The position numbers and the translations under genes are program-made. Below, piece after piece: positions 36,849 to 44,944 of a DNA stretch of 64,000 bases (the first letter of the stretch is position 1; every line of letters begins with the position of its first letter). The DNA is taken from NCBI RefSeq assembly GCF_902489465.1, contig NZ_CABTZZ010000004.1, positions 1 to 64,000 on the forward strand. The letters run 5' to 3'. Source of the stretch: an uncultured Varibaculum sp. Lineage in GTDB: Bacteria; Actinomycetota; Actinomycetes; Actinomycetales; Actinomycetaceae. Below the pieces are notes generated by a model. That model did no database searches, had not been told where the DNA came from, and worked only from the letters and a program-made list of their open reading frames with translations.

Positions 36849-38078
36849 TTAGAGATCGCCCACTGTCCGGTTCTCCATATGGTGTATCACCGAAGAACGC
36901 AATCCACCATCAACACCAAGCATCACGCCGCCCAGCAGGGAAAGCTTTGAGAAACGTTTCTTACCTGCTAGACCGATTAGGCCAGCGCCAATTAAGCCCA
37001 CCCCTACTGCCATTTGAGCAACATTTGCCACTTTCATCAAAGTGGGGTGCTCTATTTCCAGCTTCCGTAGGATACCGAAAGGAGTTTTCGCGTCCTCGTC
37101 AGAATGCAATATCCGCATATCTACGCTGTGCCCCATGGCACGAGCCCAGCCAGGTTCATGGAAGATTTCAATCCCGGGCACATCCTCTAACTCAAGTCGT
37201 CCATAGAGGAAAGCGGCGGCCTCAGCTGGTAGCCCCATAACTTCAATCGCCCGCACCATTCCATCTTGACCGGCAATTTTGAAAGTCTGCGCTAATTGGT
37301 GAGCGTCACACCCGGCGGTTTCAGCAATCCGGTTGGGCGAGGAGGAGTGTCCAAGGTATTCACGGATCTGTTCTTCCAGTGCCGGATCGGGATTCTCTAC
37401 TGCTCCGGGAACCACCTGGGTTTGTAGTAACCAGGAGTGAATTGCCAGTTTCTCTGGGTCGGCAACTTCATCGGAAGTAACTGCCACCACCCGCTGATCA
37501 TGGGCAGAAACGTACAGTCCCACCGCGGGAATCCGGGAGATCAAAGAACCTTCTACAATATCCGCGCGAATCGTTTCATAGCACAGAGCAATCCGGCCTT
37601 CCGGAAGGGTCACACACCCCAGGGTTTTCCCTTCCGCAGCCGCGCAAAACGGAACTGAAGAAACCGGCATCGAAGAAATCTCGACTACTCGCACTGGTTG
37701 CTCCCTATCACCTGACCGGGAGGGAAGAGGCATATCGGAAGGTAGTTTATTGGCATGATATTCCCCGATGGAAACGTCGGCAGCAAACTTTTCTGCCAGT
37801 AGTTCTACCACTTCCGGGAGCGCTGCCCCCACCCGCAGCGGTTCATCTGCCTCATCTAAAGATGCCAGGCCGTCAGCCTGGTTACGGAGCACATTTACTC
37901 CCAGCAAATGCGGGGTATCGGGAAACCAATCTGCCTCGGCAACGATATTTTGTTCCCTAAAGAACTGGCACACCGCCCTGGGGTCGAGCTTGGCAGCCAC
38001 CATCGCGCCCTCTTGAACATTCCAGGTAACTACCGGGTCAGCATTGGTATCTACACTGGGCAAGCTGTCATTGCTCAT
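36849..38078 (-). CDS. Hypothetical protein with C-terminal membrane segments
   Basis: A 409-residue protein I do not recognise. The first ~330 residues are acidic and globular, with no signal peptide and no familiar motif. The end carries two hydrophobic segments (VANVAQMAVGVGLIGAGLIGLAG and LLGGVMLGVDGGLRSSVI) separated by a basic KKRFSK turn, suggesting a tail-anchored hairpin with a cytosolic body. It is a single gene between convergent yihY-like and divergent metY genes. An AGGAGA-like ribosome site supports the ATG. Confidence 0.75.
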   Translation of the reverse strand: MSNDSLPSVDTNADPVVTWNVQEGAMVAAKLDPRAVCQFFREQNIVAEADWFPDTPHLLGVNVLRNQADGLASLDEADEPLRVGAALPEVVELLAEKFAADVSIGEYHANKLPSDMPLPSRSGDREQPVRVVEISSMPVSSVPFCAAAEGKTLGCVTLPEGRIALCYETIRADIVEGSLISRIPAVGLYVSAHDQRVVAVTSDEVADPEKLAIHSWLLQTQVVPGAVENPDPALEEQIREYLGHSSSPNRIAETAGCDAHQLAQTFKIAGQDGMVRAIEVMGLPAEAAAFLYGRLELEDVPGIEIFHEPGWARAMGHSVDMRILHSDEDAKTPFGILRKLEIEHPTLMKVANVAQMAVGVGLIGAGLIGLAGKKRFSKLSLLGGVMLGVDGGLRSSVIHHMENRTVGDL

Positions 38079-38248
38079 GATTTCTCCTTTACGGTTACTC
38101 TTTCCTCCAGATTAACCTTTGAGGACAGCTTTTTCAGCCGTTACAGGACGCAGAATTGCAAATTTTTCTCTTATCGAAATAGTGACTTAGTTCTCAACTT
38201 CTAAGATTGGCTTGCTATTGGCGGTCAGCCCCAGGTTATCTTGGGGGC

Positions 38249-38272
38249 ATGACACGTCGAATGTTCAGCTGA
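38249..38272 (+). CDS. Candidate leader peptide MTRRMFS
   Basis: ATG-ACA-CGT-CGA-ATG-TTC-AGC-TGA, seven residues, in the metY leader. Its stop codon lies within the GCTGACC arm that is shared by two competing stems, so a ribosome pausing or terminating there would alter RNA folding. A second Met codon in the peptide is suggestive given the methionine-pathway gene downstream. The G-run just before the ATG is too close to be an ideal ribosome site, so translation is unproven. Confidence 0.4.
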   Translation: MTRRMFS

Positions 38273-38320
38273 CCCGCACGGTCAGCTCTTCTCAGTCCGC
38301 TCCTAGGCGGCGACGCGTTT

Positions 38321-38365
38321 GCCCGTGCAAAGAAAGTCCCTTTGGACTGCCTTGCCGGGCTTTTT
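38321..38365 (+). terminator. Intrinsic terminator inside the metY leader
   Basis: GCCCG (38321-38325) with CGGGC (38356-38360), GCAA with UUGC, and an apical AGTCC-CTTT-GGACT stem, followed by TTTTTG. It lies 68 bases before the metY ATG, so readthrough must be allowed for metY expression. Confidence 0.75.
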
Positions 38366-38432
38366 GTTTATCCAAAGTGGACTATTGGCAAACGTTTCAA
38401 AAACCCAAATCTACTGAAAAGGATAAATAAAA

Positions 38433-39725
38433 ATGACTAAGCAAAACTGGGGTTTCAATACTCGCCAGATTCACGCCGGATACCGTCCCGATAAAGAAAC
38501 CGGATCTCCGGTGCCTCCGCTGTACCAAACCAACGGATACGTGTTTAAGGACGCGAAACAGGGTGCGGATCGCTTCGCCTTAAAAGAACCCGGCCCCATC
38601 TACACTCGTCTAAATAACCCCACTAATGAGGTTTTCGAGCAGCGAGTTAACTCCCTAGAAGGCGGAGTGGGAGGCCTGTCTACCTCCTCGGGAGCCGCCG
38701 CGATTGCGCTGACTATTTTGACGATAGCCCAGGCAGGAGACAATATTGTGGCTTCTCCCTCGCTATATGGAGGAACCCTGGCGTTCTTGGCGAATAACCT
38801 GCCCCGCTACGGCATCACCACCACTTTTGTTACCGACCCTACCGACGGTGCACAGTGGGAAACAGCAACCAATGAACGCACTATTGCGTTCTTCGCCGAA
38901 ACTATTCCTAACCCCAAAAATGATTTCTTGGATATTGAGAGCGTAGCCGAGGTTGCAAAACGGGTAGGAGTACCTTTCATTGTGGATAACACGGTAGCCA
39001 CCCCCTATCTGACCCGTCCCCTAGAGTGGGGCGCCGATATTGTGGTGCATTCGGCCTCGAAATACCTGTGCGGACATGGGAACTCTATCCAAGGGGTAAT
39101 CGTTGATGGCGGCTCTTTCGATTGGGGAGCTGATCCAGAGCGTTTCCCCCAGTTTAACCAGCCGGATCCGTCCTATCATGGCTTGGTTTATAAAGACCTC
39201 GGTGAGGCCGCGTTTATTACTAAAGCCCGGGTGCAGGGGCTGCGCGACTTTGGATTTGCGGCCAGTCCCTTTAACTCTTTCCTAGTAAATATCGGGATTG
39301 AAACCTTGTCACTGCGGGTACAGCGCCATGTGGAGAACGCTCAAAAAGTAGCAGAGTTCTTAGAGGCACACCCGCTGGTAGCATCGGTTAACTATTCGGG
39401 GCTTACCTCTTCCCCCACCCATGATTTACAACAAAAATACGCGCCTAAAGGTGCGGGGGCAGTGCTAGCTTTTGACCTTAAAGGGAACCGCGCCGCTGGG
39501 GAGGCCTTCGTGGATGCTTTGCAGCTACTAACTAACGTGGCGAACCTGGGGGATCTACGTTCCCAGGTTATCCACCCCGCTTCCACCACCCATTCGCAGG
39601 CTAATGAACAAGAGTTGGCGGCGGCTGGTATCAGCCAATCCACGATCCGAGTCTCAGTCGGTCTAGAGGACGTAGCAGACATTATCACTGATCTGGAAGC
39701 CGGATTCGCGGCGATTAAGAAATAA
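38433..39725 (+). CDS. metY: O-acetylhomoserine sulfhydrylase (aminocarboxypropyltransferase)
   Basis: PLP enzyme that makes homocysteine from O-acetylhomoserine and sulfide. The 430-residue Cys/Met-metabolism family protein shows FNTRQIHAGYRPD at the start, the ALTILTIAQAGDNIVASPSLYGGT segment, FIVDNTVATPYLTRPLEWGADIVVHSASKYL (PLP Lys in SASKYL near residue 213) and a C-terminal QVIHPASTTHSQ. The ribosome site is AAAAGGAT. It is controlled by the leader structure described upstream, and metX, which supplies its substrate, follows after 60 bases. Confidence 0.95.
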   Translation: MTKQNWGFNTRQIHAGYRPDKETGSPVPPLYQTNGYVFKDAKQGADRFALKEPGPIYTRLNNPTNEVFEQRVNSLEGGVGGLSTSSGAAAIALTILTIAQAGDNIVASPSLYGGTLAFLANNLPRYGITTTFVTDPTDGAQWETATNERTIAFFAETIPNPKNDFLDIESVAEVAKRVGVPFIVDNTVATPYLTRPLEWGADIVVHSASKYLCGHGNSIQGVIVDGGSFDWGADPERFPQFNQPDPSYHGLVYKDLGEAAFITKARVQGLRDFGFAASPFNSFLVNIGIETLSLRVQRHVENAQKVAEFLEAHPLVASVNYSGLTSSPTHDLQQKYAPKGAGAVLAFDLKGNRAAGEAFVDALQLLTNVANLGDLRSQVIHPASTTHSQANEQELAAAGISQSTIRVSVGLEDVADIITDLEAGFAAIKK

Positions 39726-39785
39726 GTGGCGCTTGTGCTTTAGGAATAAAAGACAGGAATCCGGTATTAGCTGAGAGGAACCTCA

Positions 39786-40985
39786 ATGTCTACAGCGTTA
39801 AAAGAAAAAACCACCGGCAGGACAAAAACCGAAATTTTTAATCCCCGCGGGCAATATCCGGGTACTAACTGGGCAAATAATCCCGCCTGGCTGCCTGGTG
39901 ACGATCCTGGTAACCGCCGCTTCGTTTCCCTTGGGGAATTACCTTTAGAAAGCGGAGGCAGCCTGACTGGGGGTTACCTGGCATATGAAACTTGGGGAAA
40001 GCTAAACGCCGATGCCTCTAATGCGATTTTGATTGAACACGCTCTGACCGGTGATTCTCATGTGATCGGATTGCAAAGCCCGGCACACCCCACTGCCGGC
40101 TGGTGGGAGCGGGTAGTAGGGCCAGGCAAACCGATTGATACTGACCGTTACTTTGTGGTGGCTCCTAACTGCCTGGGCGGATGTCAAGGGTCTACCGGCC
40201 CTGCCTGGCCGGCGCCTGACGGATTACCTTGGGGCTCTCGTTTCCCCGAAATCACTACCCGCGACCAGGTGCGGGCAGAAAACAAGCTACGCAAACAGCT
40301 AGGAATACTGTCGTGGGCACTGGTGGTAGGCCCGTCTGCGGGAGGATTTCGTGCCCTCGAGTGGGCGTGCCTCTATCCGCAGCGAGTGCGGGCATTGGCG
40401 CTGATCGCAACGGCCGCAGCGACCAGCGCCGACCAGACCGGTTGGGCACATATGCAAGTAAATGCCCAAGAGTTAGACCCCAGTTTTGCCGGCGGAGACT
40501 ATTACCTATCAGCCGATAAAGAAGCAGGTAACCCGGGTATGGCGTTGGCGAGGCAAATCGCGCACGCCACCTATCGCACTTCCGGCGAGTTAAACACTCG
40601 TTTTGGGCATAGCCCCCAAAAAGGCGAAAATCCCCTGGCAGGAGGACGCTACGCCGTGGAATCCTACCTGGATTATCACGGGAAAAAATTGACGCGGCGT
40701 TTTGATCCCGGTTCCTATCGGGCGCTAACTCGCGCGATGATCACTCACGATATCGGTCGCGGGCGCGGCGGTACCCGCCGCGTCGTCGGCTCCATTTCCG
40801 CCCTCACCCTAGTGATTGGAGTAGATTCTGACCGCCTATTCCCGGTAACAGAATGCGCGGAACTAGCGCGCCAAATCCCCGGAGCGAGGTACCGGCAAGT
40901 AACCTCGTCGTCTGGTCATGACGGTTTCTTGGTGGAAACTCGCCAGGTAGAAGAAATCCTGGCCGACTTCGTTGCTGGCTTATAG
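39786..40985 (+). CDS. metX: Homoserine O-acetyltransferase
   Basis: Alpha/beta-hydrolase-fold acetyltransferase making O-acetylhomoserine for MetY. The 399 residues include LAYETWGKLNADASNAILIEHALTGDSHV-type opening, the nucleophile elbow VGPSAGGFRALEW (Ser near residue 183), GVDSDRLFPVTE (catalytic Asp) and SSSGHDGFLVE (catalytic His). Most family members read GGSMGG at the elbow; here it is GPSAGG, unusual but retaining the serine. GAGAGGA lies 6 bases before the ATG. Second gene of the metY-metX operon. Confidence 0.93.
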   Translation: MSTALKEKTTGRTKTEIFNPRGQYPGTNWANNPAWLPGDDPGNRRFVSLGELPLESGGSLTGGYLAYETWGKLNADASNAILIEHALTGDSHVIGLQSPAHPTAGWWERVVGPGKPIDTDRYFVVAPNCLGGCQGSTGPAWPAPDGLPWGSRFPEITTRDQVRAENKLRKQLGILSWALVVGPSAGGFRALEWACLYPQRVRALALIATAAATSADQTGWAHMQVNAQELDPSFAGGDYYLSADKEAGNPGMALARQIAHATYRTSGELNTRFGHSPQKGENPLAGGRYAVESYLDYHGKKLTRRFDPGSYRALTRAMITHDIGRGRGGTRRVVGSISALTLVIGVDSDRLFPVTECAELARQIPGARYRQVTSSSGHDGFLVETRQVEEILADFVAGL

Positions 40986-41044
40986 TTCCCGCTTACCCCC
41001 TCCACGGAGCGATTAAACCAGTTAAAGCGGGTAGGCTGTAAGGC

Positions 41045-41719
41045 GTGCAAATTATTGATTTAACCGGGCAGCTGCAGGACTATCGCGCCCTCGATAAACT
41101 GCATAAACAGATACATGCCGAGGTGGCGGCGGGGATGCGGGAAAACACGGCACTCTTAGTGCAGTACTCCCCCACTTTCACCGTGGGACGCAACACCAAG
41201 CCGGAAGATGTACCCAATAAAGATGTACCGGTGATCGAAGTGAATCGGGGCGGCTCGGTTACTTGGCATGGCCCGGGGCAGCTGGTTTGCTACCCGATTG
41301 TGAAACTACCCGAGCCTTTGGATGTTATTCGTTTTATTCGCGCGGTGGAACAGGTAGTAATCGACACCTTGGAACCCTACGGGATTCGCGCGCAGCGAAT
41401 CAAGGGACGAGCAGGAGCTTGGGTATTGAAACCGGGAGAAATAGATAAGAAGATTGCCGCCATCGGGATTCATACTGCGCGGGCTGCTTCTATGCACGGT
41501 TTCGCCCTCAACGTGAATCCCACGTTTAGCGATTTCGCCCGGATAATTCCCTGCGGCCTCGCCGATGCCTGGGTAACTTCTATGAACGAACAAGGATGCA
41601 GCGAAACCGTGGCCTCTATGCGCGAACCAGTAATCGCCGGGTTGCGCCGTAACTTAGACACCCCTTACTTTAGAGGTGAGAAACAAGGGCAGGAGGGCGA
41701 AAATGTCTACACTTCCTGA
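41045..41719 (+). CDS. lipB: Octanoyl-[ACP]:protein N-octanoyltransferase LipB
   Basis: Transfers octanoate from ACP to lipoyl-accepting domains, the first step of lipoate synthesis. The 224-residue protein has PTFTVGRNTKPEDVP, the signature VNRGGSVTWHGPGQLVCYPIV near residue 70, KIAAIGIHTAR with the catalytic Lys, and FARIIPCGL with the acyl-thioester Cys near residue 165. It starts at GTG. The lipA ATG lies inside its last codons, so the two are translationally coupled. Confidence 0.94.
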   Translation: MQIIDLTGQLQDYRALDKLHKQIHAEVAAGMRENTALLVQYSPTFTVGRNTKPEDVPNKDVPVIEVNRGGSVTWHGPGQLVCYPIVKLPEPLDVIRFIRAVEQVVIDTLEPYGIRAQRIKGRAGAWVLKPGEIDKKIAAIGIHTARAASMHGFALNVNPTFSDFARIIPCGLADAWVTSMNEQGCSETVASMREPVIAGLRRNLDTPYFRGEKQGQEGENVYTS

Positions 41720-42719
41720 GGTGGGCGAACGCAAATTATTACGGGTAGAGGCACGGAACTCGCTAAGCCCGATCGAAAACAAACCAGAGTGGATAAAAAC
41801 CAAGGTAGTTTCGGGAAGAAACTATATGGATATGCGACACCTGGTGCGCCGCTCGGGACTAAACACCGTATGTGCCGAAGCCAATTGCCCCAATATCTAT
41901 GAATGTTGGCAAGACCGAGAAGCCACCTTCCTAATAGGCGGAGCGATCTGTACCCGGCGCTGCGACTTTTGCGATATCGCCACCGGCCGCCCCAGCGAAT
42001 ACGACCGGGAGGAACCGAGCCGGGTTGCGGACTCGGTTGCTGAACTTGGGCTGCGGTACGCGACGGTCACTGGGGTTTCCCGCGATGACCTCCCCGATGG
42101 AGCCTCCTGGCTGTATGCGGAAACCGCCCGTCAAATTCACGCTAAATCCCCCAATACCGGGGTAGAACTGCTGGTAGATGACTTTCGCGGACACTGGGGC
42201 GCCCTAGAAGAAGTATTCTCGTCCCGCCCGGAAGTATTCGGACACAACCTAGAAACCGTGCCCCGGATTTTCCGGCAGATCCGCCCCGCCTTCCGCTACG
42301 AGCGTTCCCTGCAAGTTTTAGAGGCTGCCTCCGATGCCGGTTTAATTACCAAGTCAAACCTGATATTAGGAATGGGAGAAACTCGCGAAGAAATCGAGGC
42401 CACCCTGCGCGCCTTGAAAGATGCCAAAGTCGACATTATGACCATCACCCAATACCTGCGTCCCTCTGCCCTACATCACCCGATAGACCGTTGGGTAAAG
42501 CCCGCCGAGTTCGTAGAACTCTCCGACTATGCCTATAAACTGGGCTTTTCGGCAGTAATGGCCGGCCCCTTAGTGCGTTCTTCCTACCGGGCAGGTAGGC
42601 TGTGGGCACGCGCCATGCAGGCGAAAGGCCGCGAGCTCCCCGCTAATCTGGCACAACTTGGCGAGGAAGGTACCGCGCGCCAAGAAGCCTCCGCGCTGTT
42701 AGCGTCTCGTACTAACTAG
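41703..42719 (+). CDS. lipA: Lipoyl synthase LipA
   Basis: Radical-SAM enzyme that inserts two sulfurs into the octanoyl group. The 338-residue protein carries the auxiliary-cluster cysteines in CAEANCPNIYEC near residue 58, the radical-SAM CTRRCDFCD near 84, and the C-terminal RSSYRAG serine ligand. The ATG at 41703 has AGGAGG 7 bases upstream, preferred to an in-frame start 27 bases earlier. It ends the lipB-lipA operon; a large palindromic structure follows 13 bases later. Confidence 0.95.
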   Translation: MSTLPEVGERKLLRVEARNSLSPIENKPEWIKTKVVSGRNYMDMRHLVRRSGLNTVCAEANCPNIYECWQDREATFLIGGAICTRRCDFCDIATGRPSEYDREEPSRVADSVAELGLRYATVTGVSRDDLPDGASWLYAETARQIHAKSPNTGVELLVDDFRGHWGALEEVFSSRPEVFGHNLETVPRIFRQIRPAFRYERSLQVLEAASDAGLITKSNLILGMGETREEIEATLRALKDAKVDIMTITQYLRPSALHHPIDRWVKPAEFVELSDYAYKLGFSAVMAGPLVRSSYRAGRLWARAMQAKGRELPANLAQLGEEGTARQEASALLASRTN

Positions 42720-42732
42720 TTTTGTTGGATAC

Positions 42733-42838
42733 GCGTGGGGGCAGTTTTTACCTCACGCCCCGAAATCCGGAAAACGCATCCGCGTTTTCACGGATTTAGT
42801 GCCCGAGGCCTACCCTTCGGCAAAAACTGCCCCCACGC
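42733..42838. repeat. Large multi-arm palindrome A downstream of lipA
   Basis: Perfect 17-bp outer arms (42733-42749 and 42822-42838) enclose a second hairpin (42763-42777 with 42782-42797, 15 bp and one bulged A, 4-base loop) and a third, smaller one (CCGAGG/CCTTCGG near 42803-42820). The whole folds into a three-arm, 106-base element. It begins 13 bases after the lipA stop and carries TTTTT on the outer arm. It could end lipA transcription, but it is far larger than a terminator needs to be. Confidence 0.75.
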
Positions 42839-43061
42839 TCCTGTTACAGCTCGTTTAGTCGGGAGCTATCCTGCTGGGCGGATACTTCTCACTTCTCCCG
42901 GCGATAACTCCTTCACACGATTAGGTTGCTGCTTGGTTAGCGGGGAGCTTCCCGGCCTGAAAGATAAAAGTAAAATATGTGATAGCTCTATTGACTAACC
43001 GTTCCTTTGGGGTTGAGCGCTTGCGGTGTGAGGAGTGCTTTTCAGTTGCGCGCACCTGTGT

Positions 43062-43175
43062 GGTCGCGGGGAGTAAGTTTTATCCGAGTGGGCGCGGTGG
43101 GCATGAGAATTCGGAAAATGCCTACGGTCTTTTTCCGAATTCTTGGGCAGGAGGAAAACCTTCCTCCCCGTGACC
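43062..43175. repeat. Large multi-arm palindrome B before the acyl-CoA ligase gene
   Basis: Outer arms GGTCGCGGGGAG and CTCCCCGTGACC (11 of 12 pairs) enclose a 13-bp perfect hairpin (43106-43118 with 43131-43143) and a third hairpin (GGAGGA/TCCTCC at 43150-43167), giving the same arm order as palindrome A. Its inner stem shares a CGGAAAA...TTTTC core with A. The 224 bases between the two elements hold no gene that I can support; a TAAAAT -10-like element occurs near 42971. The 75 bases after B reach the 3' end of the ligase gene. Confidence 0.65.
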
Positions 43176-43250
43176 GCCCCTACTGGGCAGCTACCGTCAC
43201 GCTCCGCTTAGATTTCGCTAACCGGAGTATTCCGTCCAGAAAGACAAAGT

Positions 43251-44807
43251 TTATTCTCCGCGAGCTGCTAGTGAGTGGCGGAGGGTTTGGCGGGATAGTT
43301 TTCCGGCGCTGTTTAGGGGCAACGCGCTTACCTGGATAATTTGTTTGGGGATTTTGTAGGCGGCTAGTTTGCCGGTTAGGAAGGGTTTAATATCCTCGAG
43401 GGTGGCGGTTCCGGTGATTACTGCACAGACTCGCTGCCCCCAGTATTCGTCCTCCAAACCGATTACCGCGACCTGCCCGATACCGGGGAAAGTCGAGAGC
43501 GCGTCCTCTACCTGCGCGGGGAAAACATGTTCCCCGCCGCTAATGATTACGTCGCTTTGCCGTCCGCTAAGACGCAGCAAACCGTCCTCGCTGATAAAGC
43601 CAATATCCCCGGTCTCTATCTGTCCCTCAATAGCGCTGATGGCTTTGCCCGGATAGTTGGTTCTGCAGACATGCGGGCCACCGATAGTGATTTGCCCTTG
43701 GTGACCAGCGGGCAGCAGCTTTCCGTCCTGGTCGCGCACCGTCAGCTTAGAATAGGTGAAGGGGCGCCCAGCGGCCTCCGGGTGCTGCAAAGATTCGTTT
43801 ATTCCCAGATAGCAGCCGGCGCCTCCAGTTTCGGTCATCCCCCAGACTTGGATAGGACGCAGCTGAAGTCTCTCCATCCTTCGGGCTAGGGCTGCAGGTA
43901 GGGGCGCACCTCCAATCAGAGGACGCCGCCAACGCGGGAAGGGATTTTCTTTCAGTGGCTCGCCGTTTTCTTTTTCTAGGGCATCCAGCATCCCGGTGAA
44001 CATGGTGGGAACTGCGAATCCGATGGTGACTTGCTCGTCGCAAATAATCCGGGCAGCGGTAAGCGGAGAAAATCCCGCGATCACTACTATTTTTCCGCCG
44101 TGGCAAAAAATATCGTTAGTGGTGCCGTTAAAGCCACCGATATGGGATAACGGTGCCAGCGCCAAACCGGTATCCGAGTTGCGGTAGTCAAAAGCGTCAC
44201 GATAGTTAGCCCACGCCCAATACATGGTTTCGCGGGAGTGCTCCACCCCCAGCGGCCTACCGGAAGTCCCGGAAGTATAGATAATCGCCGCCAGAGAACC
44301 CTCGGCTACCGGAGCAATCTCGCCGGCTAGTTCCCCGGGAGAAAAAGGTTGCTCCCGATGGGCAGCTAGGAGTTGTTCATGCAGCTGATCCAGGTTTATG
44401 ACCTGCGAATTATTTAGGGCGCACTCCGGGGAGGACACGGATTCGGCGACAGCGGGGGCGGTAACTTCTAGTGGCTGCTCCCCCTCCTGGTCGCTAAAGA
44501 GCAGGCACGGAGCGCAGTCGGCCACCATCGCTCGTAAATCAGCAGGCGCGGCGGCTTTAGCCAGGGGAACGAACACCGCGCCCATCTGGTCACAGGCTAT
44601 CCACAGCAACAGGTGGTATTCACTGTTCGCGCTGCAAATCGCTACCCGATCCCCGCTCGCTACCCCACGTTCTTGCAGGTAAAGCACTAAATGTTGCGAC
44701 AGTGACCAGGTGTCGGCCACAGAAAAATACCCCCGGGGACCGGCCAGGCTTTGGGCATGGGGATGGTCAATCGCGGCTCTTTGAAAGTTTCGTATCGGTC
44801 TAATCAT
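43251..44807 (-). CDS. AMP-binding acyl-CoA ligase (MenE/long-chain type)
   Basis: Class I adenylate-forming enzyme of 518 residues. The P-loop-like AIIYTSGTSGRPLGVEHS lies near residue 174, WGMTETGG near 330, TGDIGFISEDGLLRLSGRQSDVIISGGEHVFP (adenylation-domain hinge) near 408 and the C-terminal Lys in LPLNSAGKLSRQ. The shape is closest to o-succinylbenzoate-CoA ligase MenE and medium-chain ligases, but no other menaquinone gene is nearby, so the substrate is left open. It has no partners and is flanked by palindrome B at its 3' end. Confidence 0.82.
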   Translation of the reverse strand: MIRPIRNFQRAAIDHPHAQSLAGPRGYFSVADTWSLSQHLVLYLQERGVASGDRVAICSANSEYHLLLWIACDQMGAVFVPLAKAAAPADLRAMVADCAPCLLFSDQEGEQPLEVTAPAVAESVSSPECALNNSQVINLDQLHEQLLAAHREQPFSPGELAGEIAPVAEGSLAAIIYTSGTSGRPLGVEHSRETMYWAWANYRDAFDYRNSDTGLALAPLSHIGGFNGTTNDIFCHGGKIVVIAGFSPLTAARIICDEQVTIGFAVPTMFTGMLDALEKENGEPLKENPFPRWRRPLIGGAPLPAALARRMERLQLRPIQVWGMTETGGAGCYLGINESLQHPEAAGRPFTYSKLTVRDQDGKLLPAGHQGQITIGGPHVCRTNYPGKAISAIEGQIETGDIGFISEDGLLRLSGRQSDVIISGGEHVFPAQVEDALSTFPGIGQVAVIGLEDEYWGQRVCAVITGTATLEDIKPFLTGKLAAYKIPKQIIQVSALPLNSAGKLSRQTLRHSLAARGE

Positions 44808-44944
44808 GACTTCCCCCGTTTAACGTCCTCGGCTATCTTACCCACCCGGTCACCTCTGCGAGTTAACCAGCAGGTAGGTTAAACTTAGCGGCAAGGAAAC
44901 CGGCAGCCCCGGTTGCGAAGGTGGGCGAGGATTTAGGAGAACTC

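Larger units (their letters stand above)
38214..38365 (+). promoter_or_regulatory. Structured metY leader with mutually exclusive stems (candidate attenuator)
   Basis: A transcript from the TAAGAT -10-like element at 38202-38207 would begin near here. GGTCAGC (38223-38229) is complementary to GCTGACC (38268-38274), and that same segment also pairs, as AGCTGACC, with GGTCAGCT (38280-38287). Downstream GCACGG (38276-38281) can pair with CCGTGC (38323-38328), which would break the terminator stem at 38321-38360. A short reading frame ends inside the shared arm. The set of alternatives is what a transcription attenuator or riboswitch needs. I cannot match it to SAM-I, II, IV, SAH or T-box consensus sequences by eye. 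Confidence 0.6.

Noticed and set aside
38212..38430. Plus-strand 72-codon frame covering the metY leader
   Set aside because: It runs through the attenuator stems and terminator, overlaps nearly to the metY start and has no ribosome site; the structured RNA explains the sequence better.
42735..43339. Three plus-strand reading frames of 64-110 codons downstream of lipA
   Set aside because: They lie across the two palindromes, have no ribosome sites and read as low-complexity Arg/Pro/Cys-rich peptides typical of non-coding translation.
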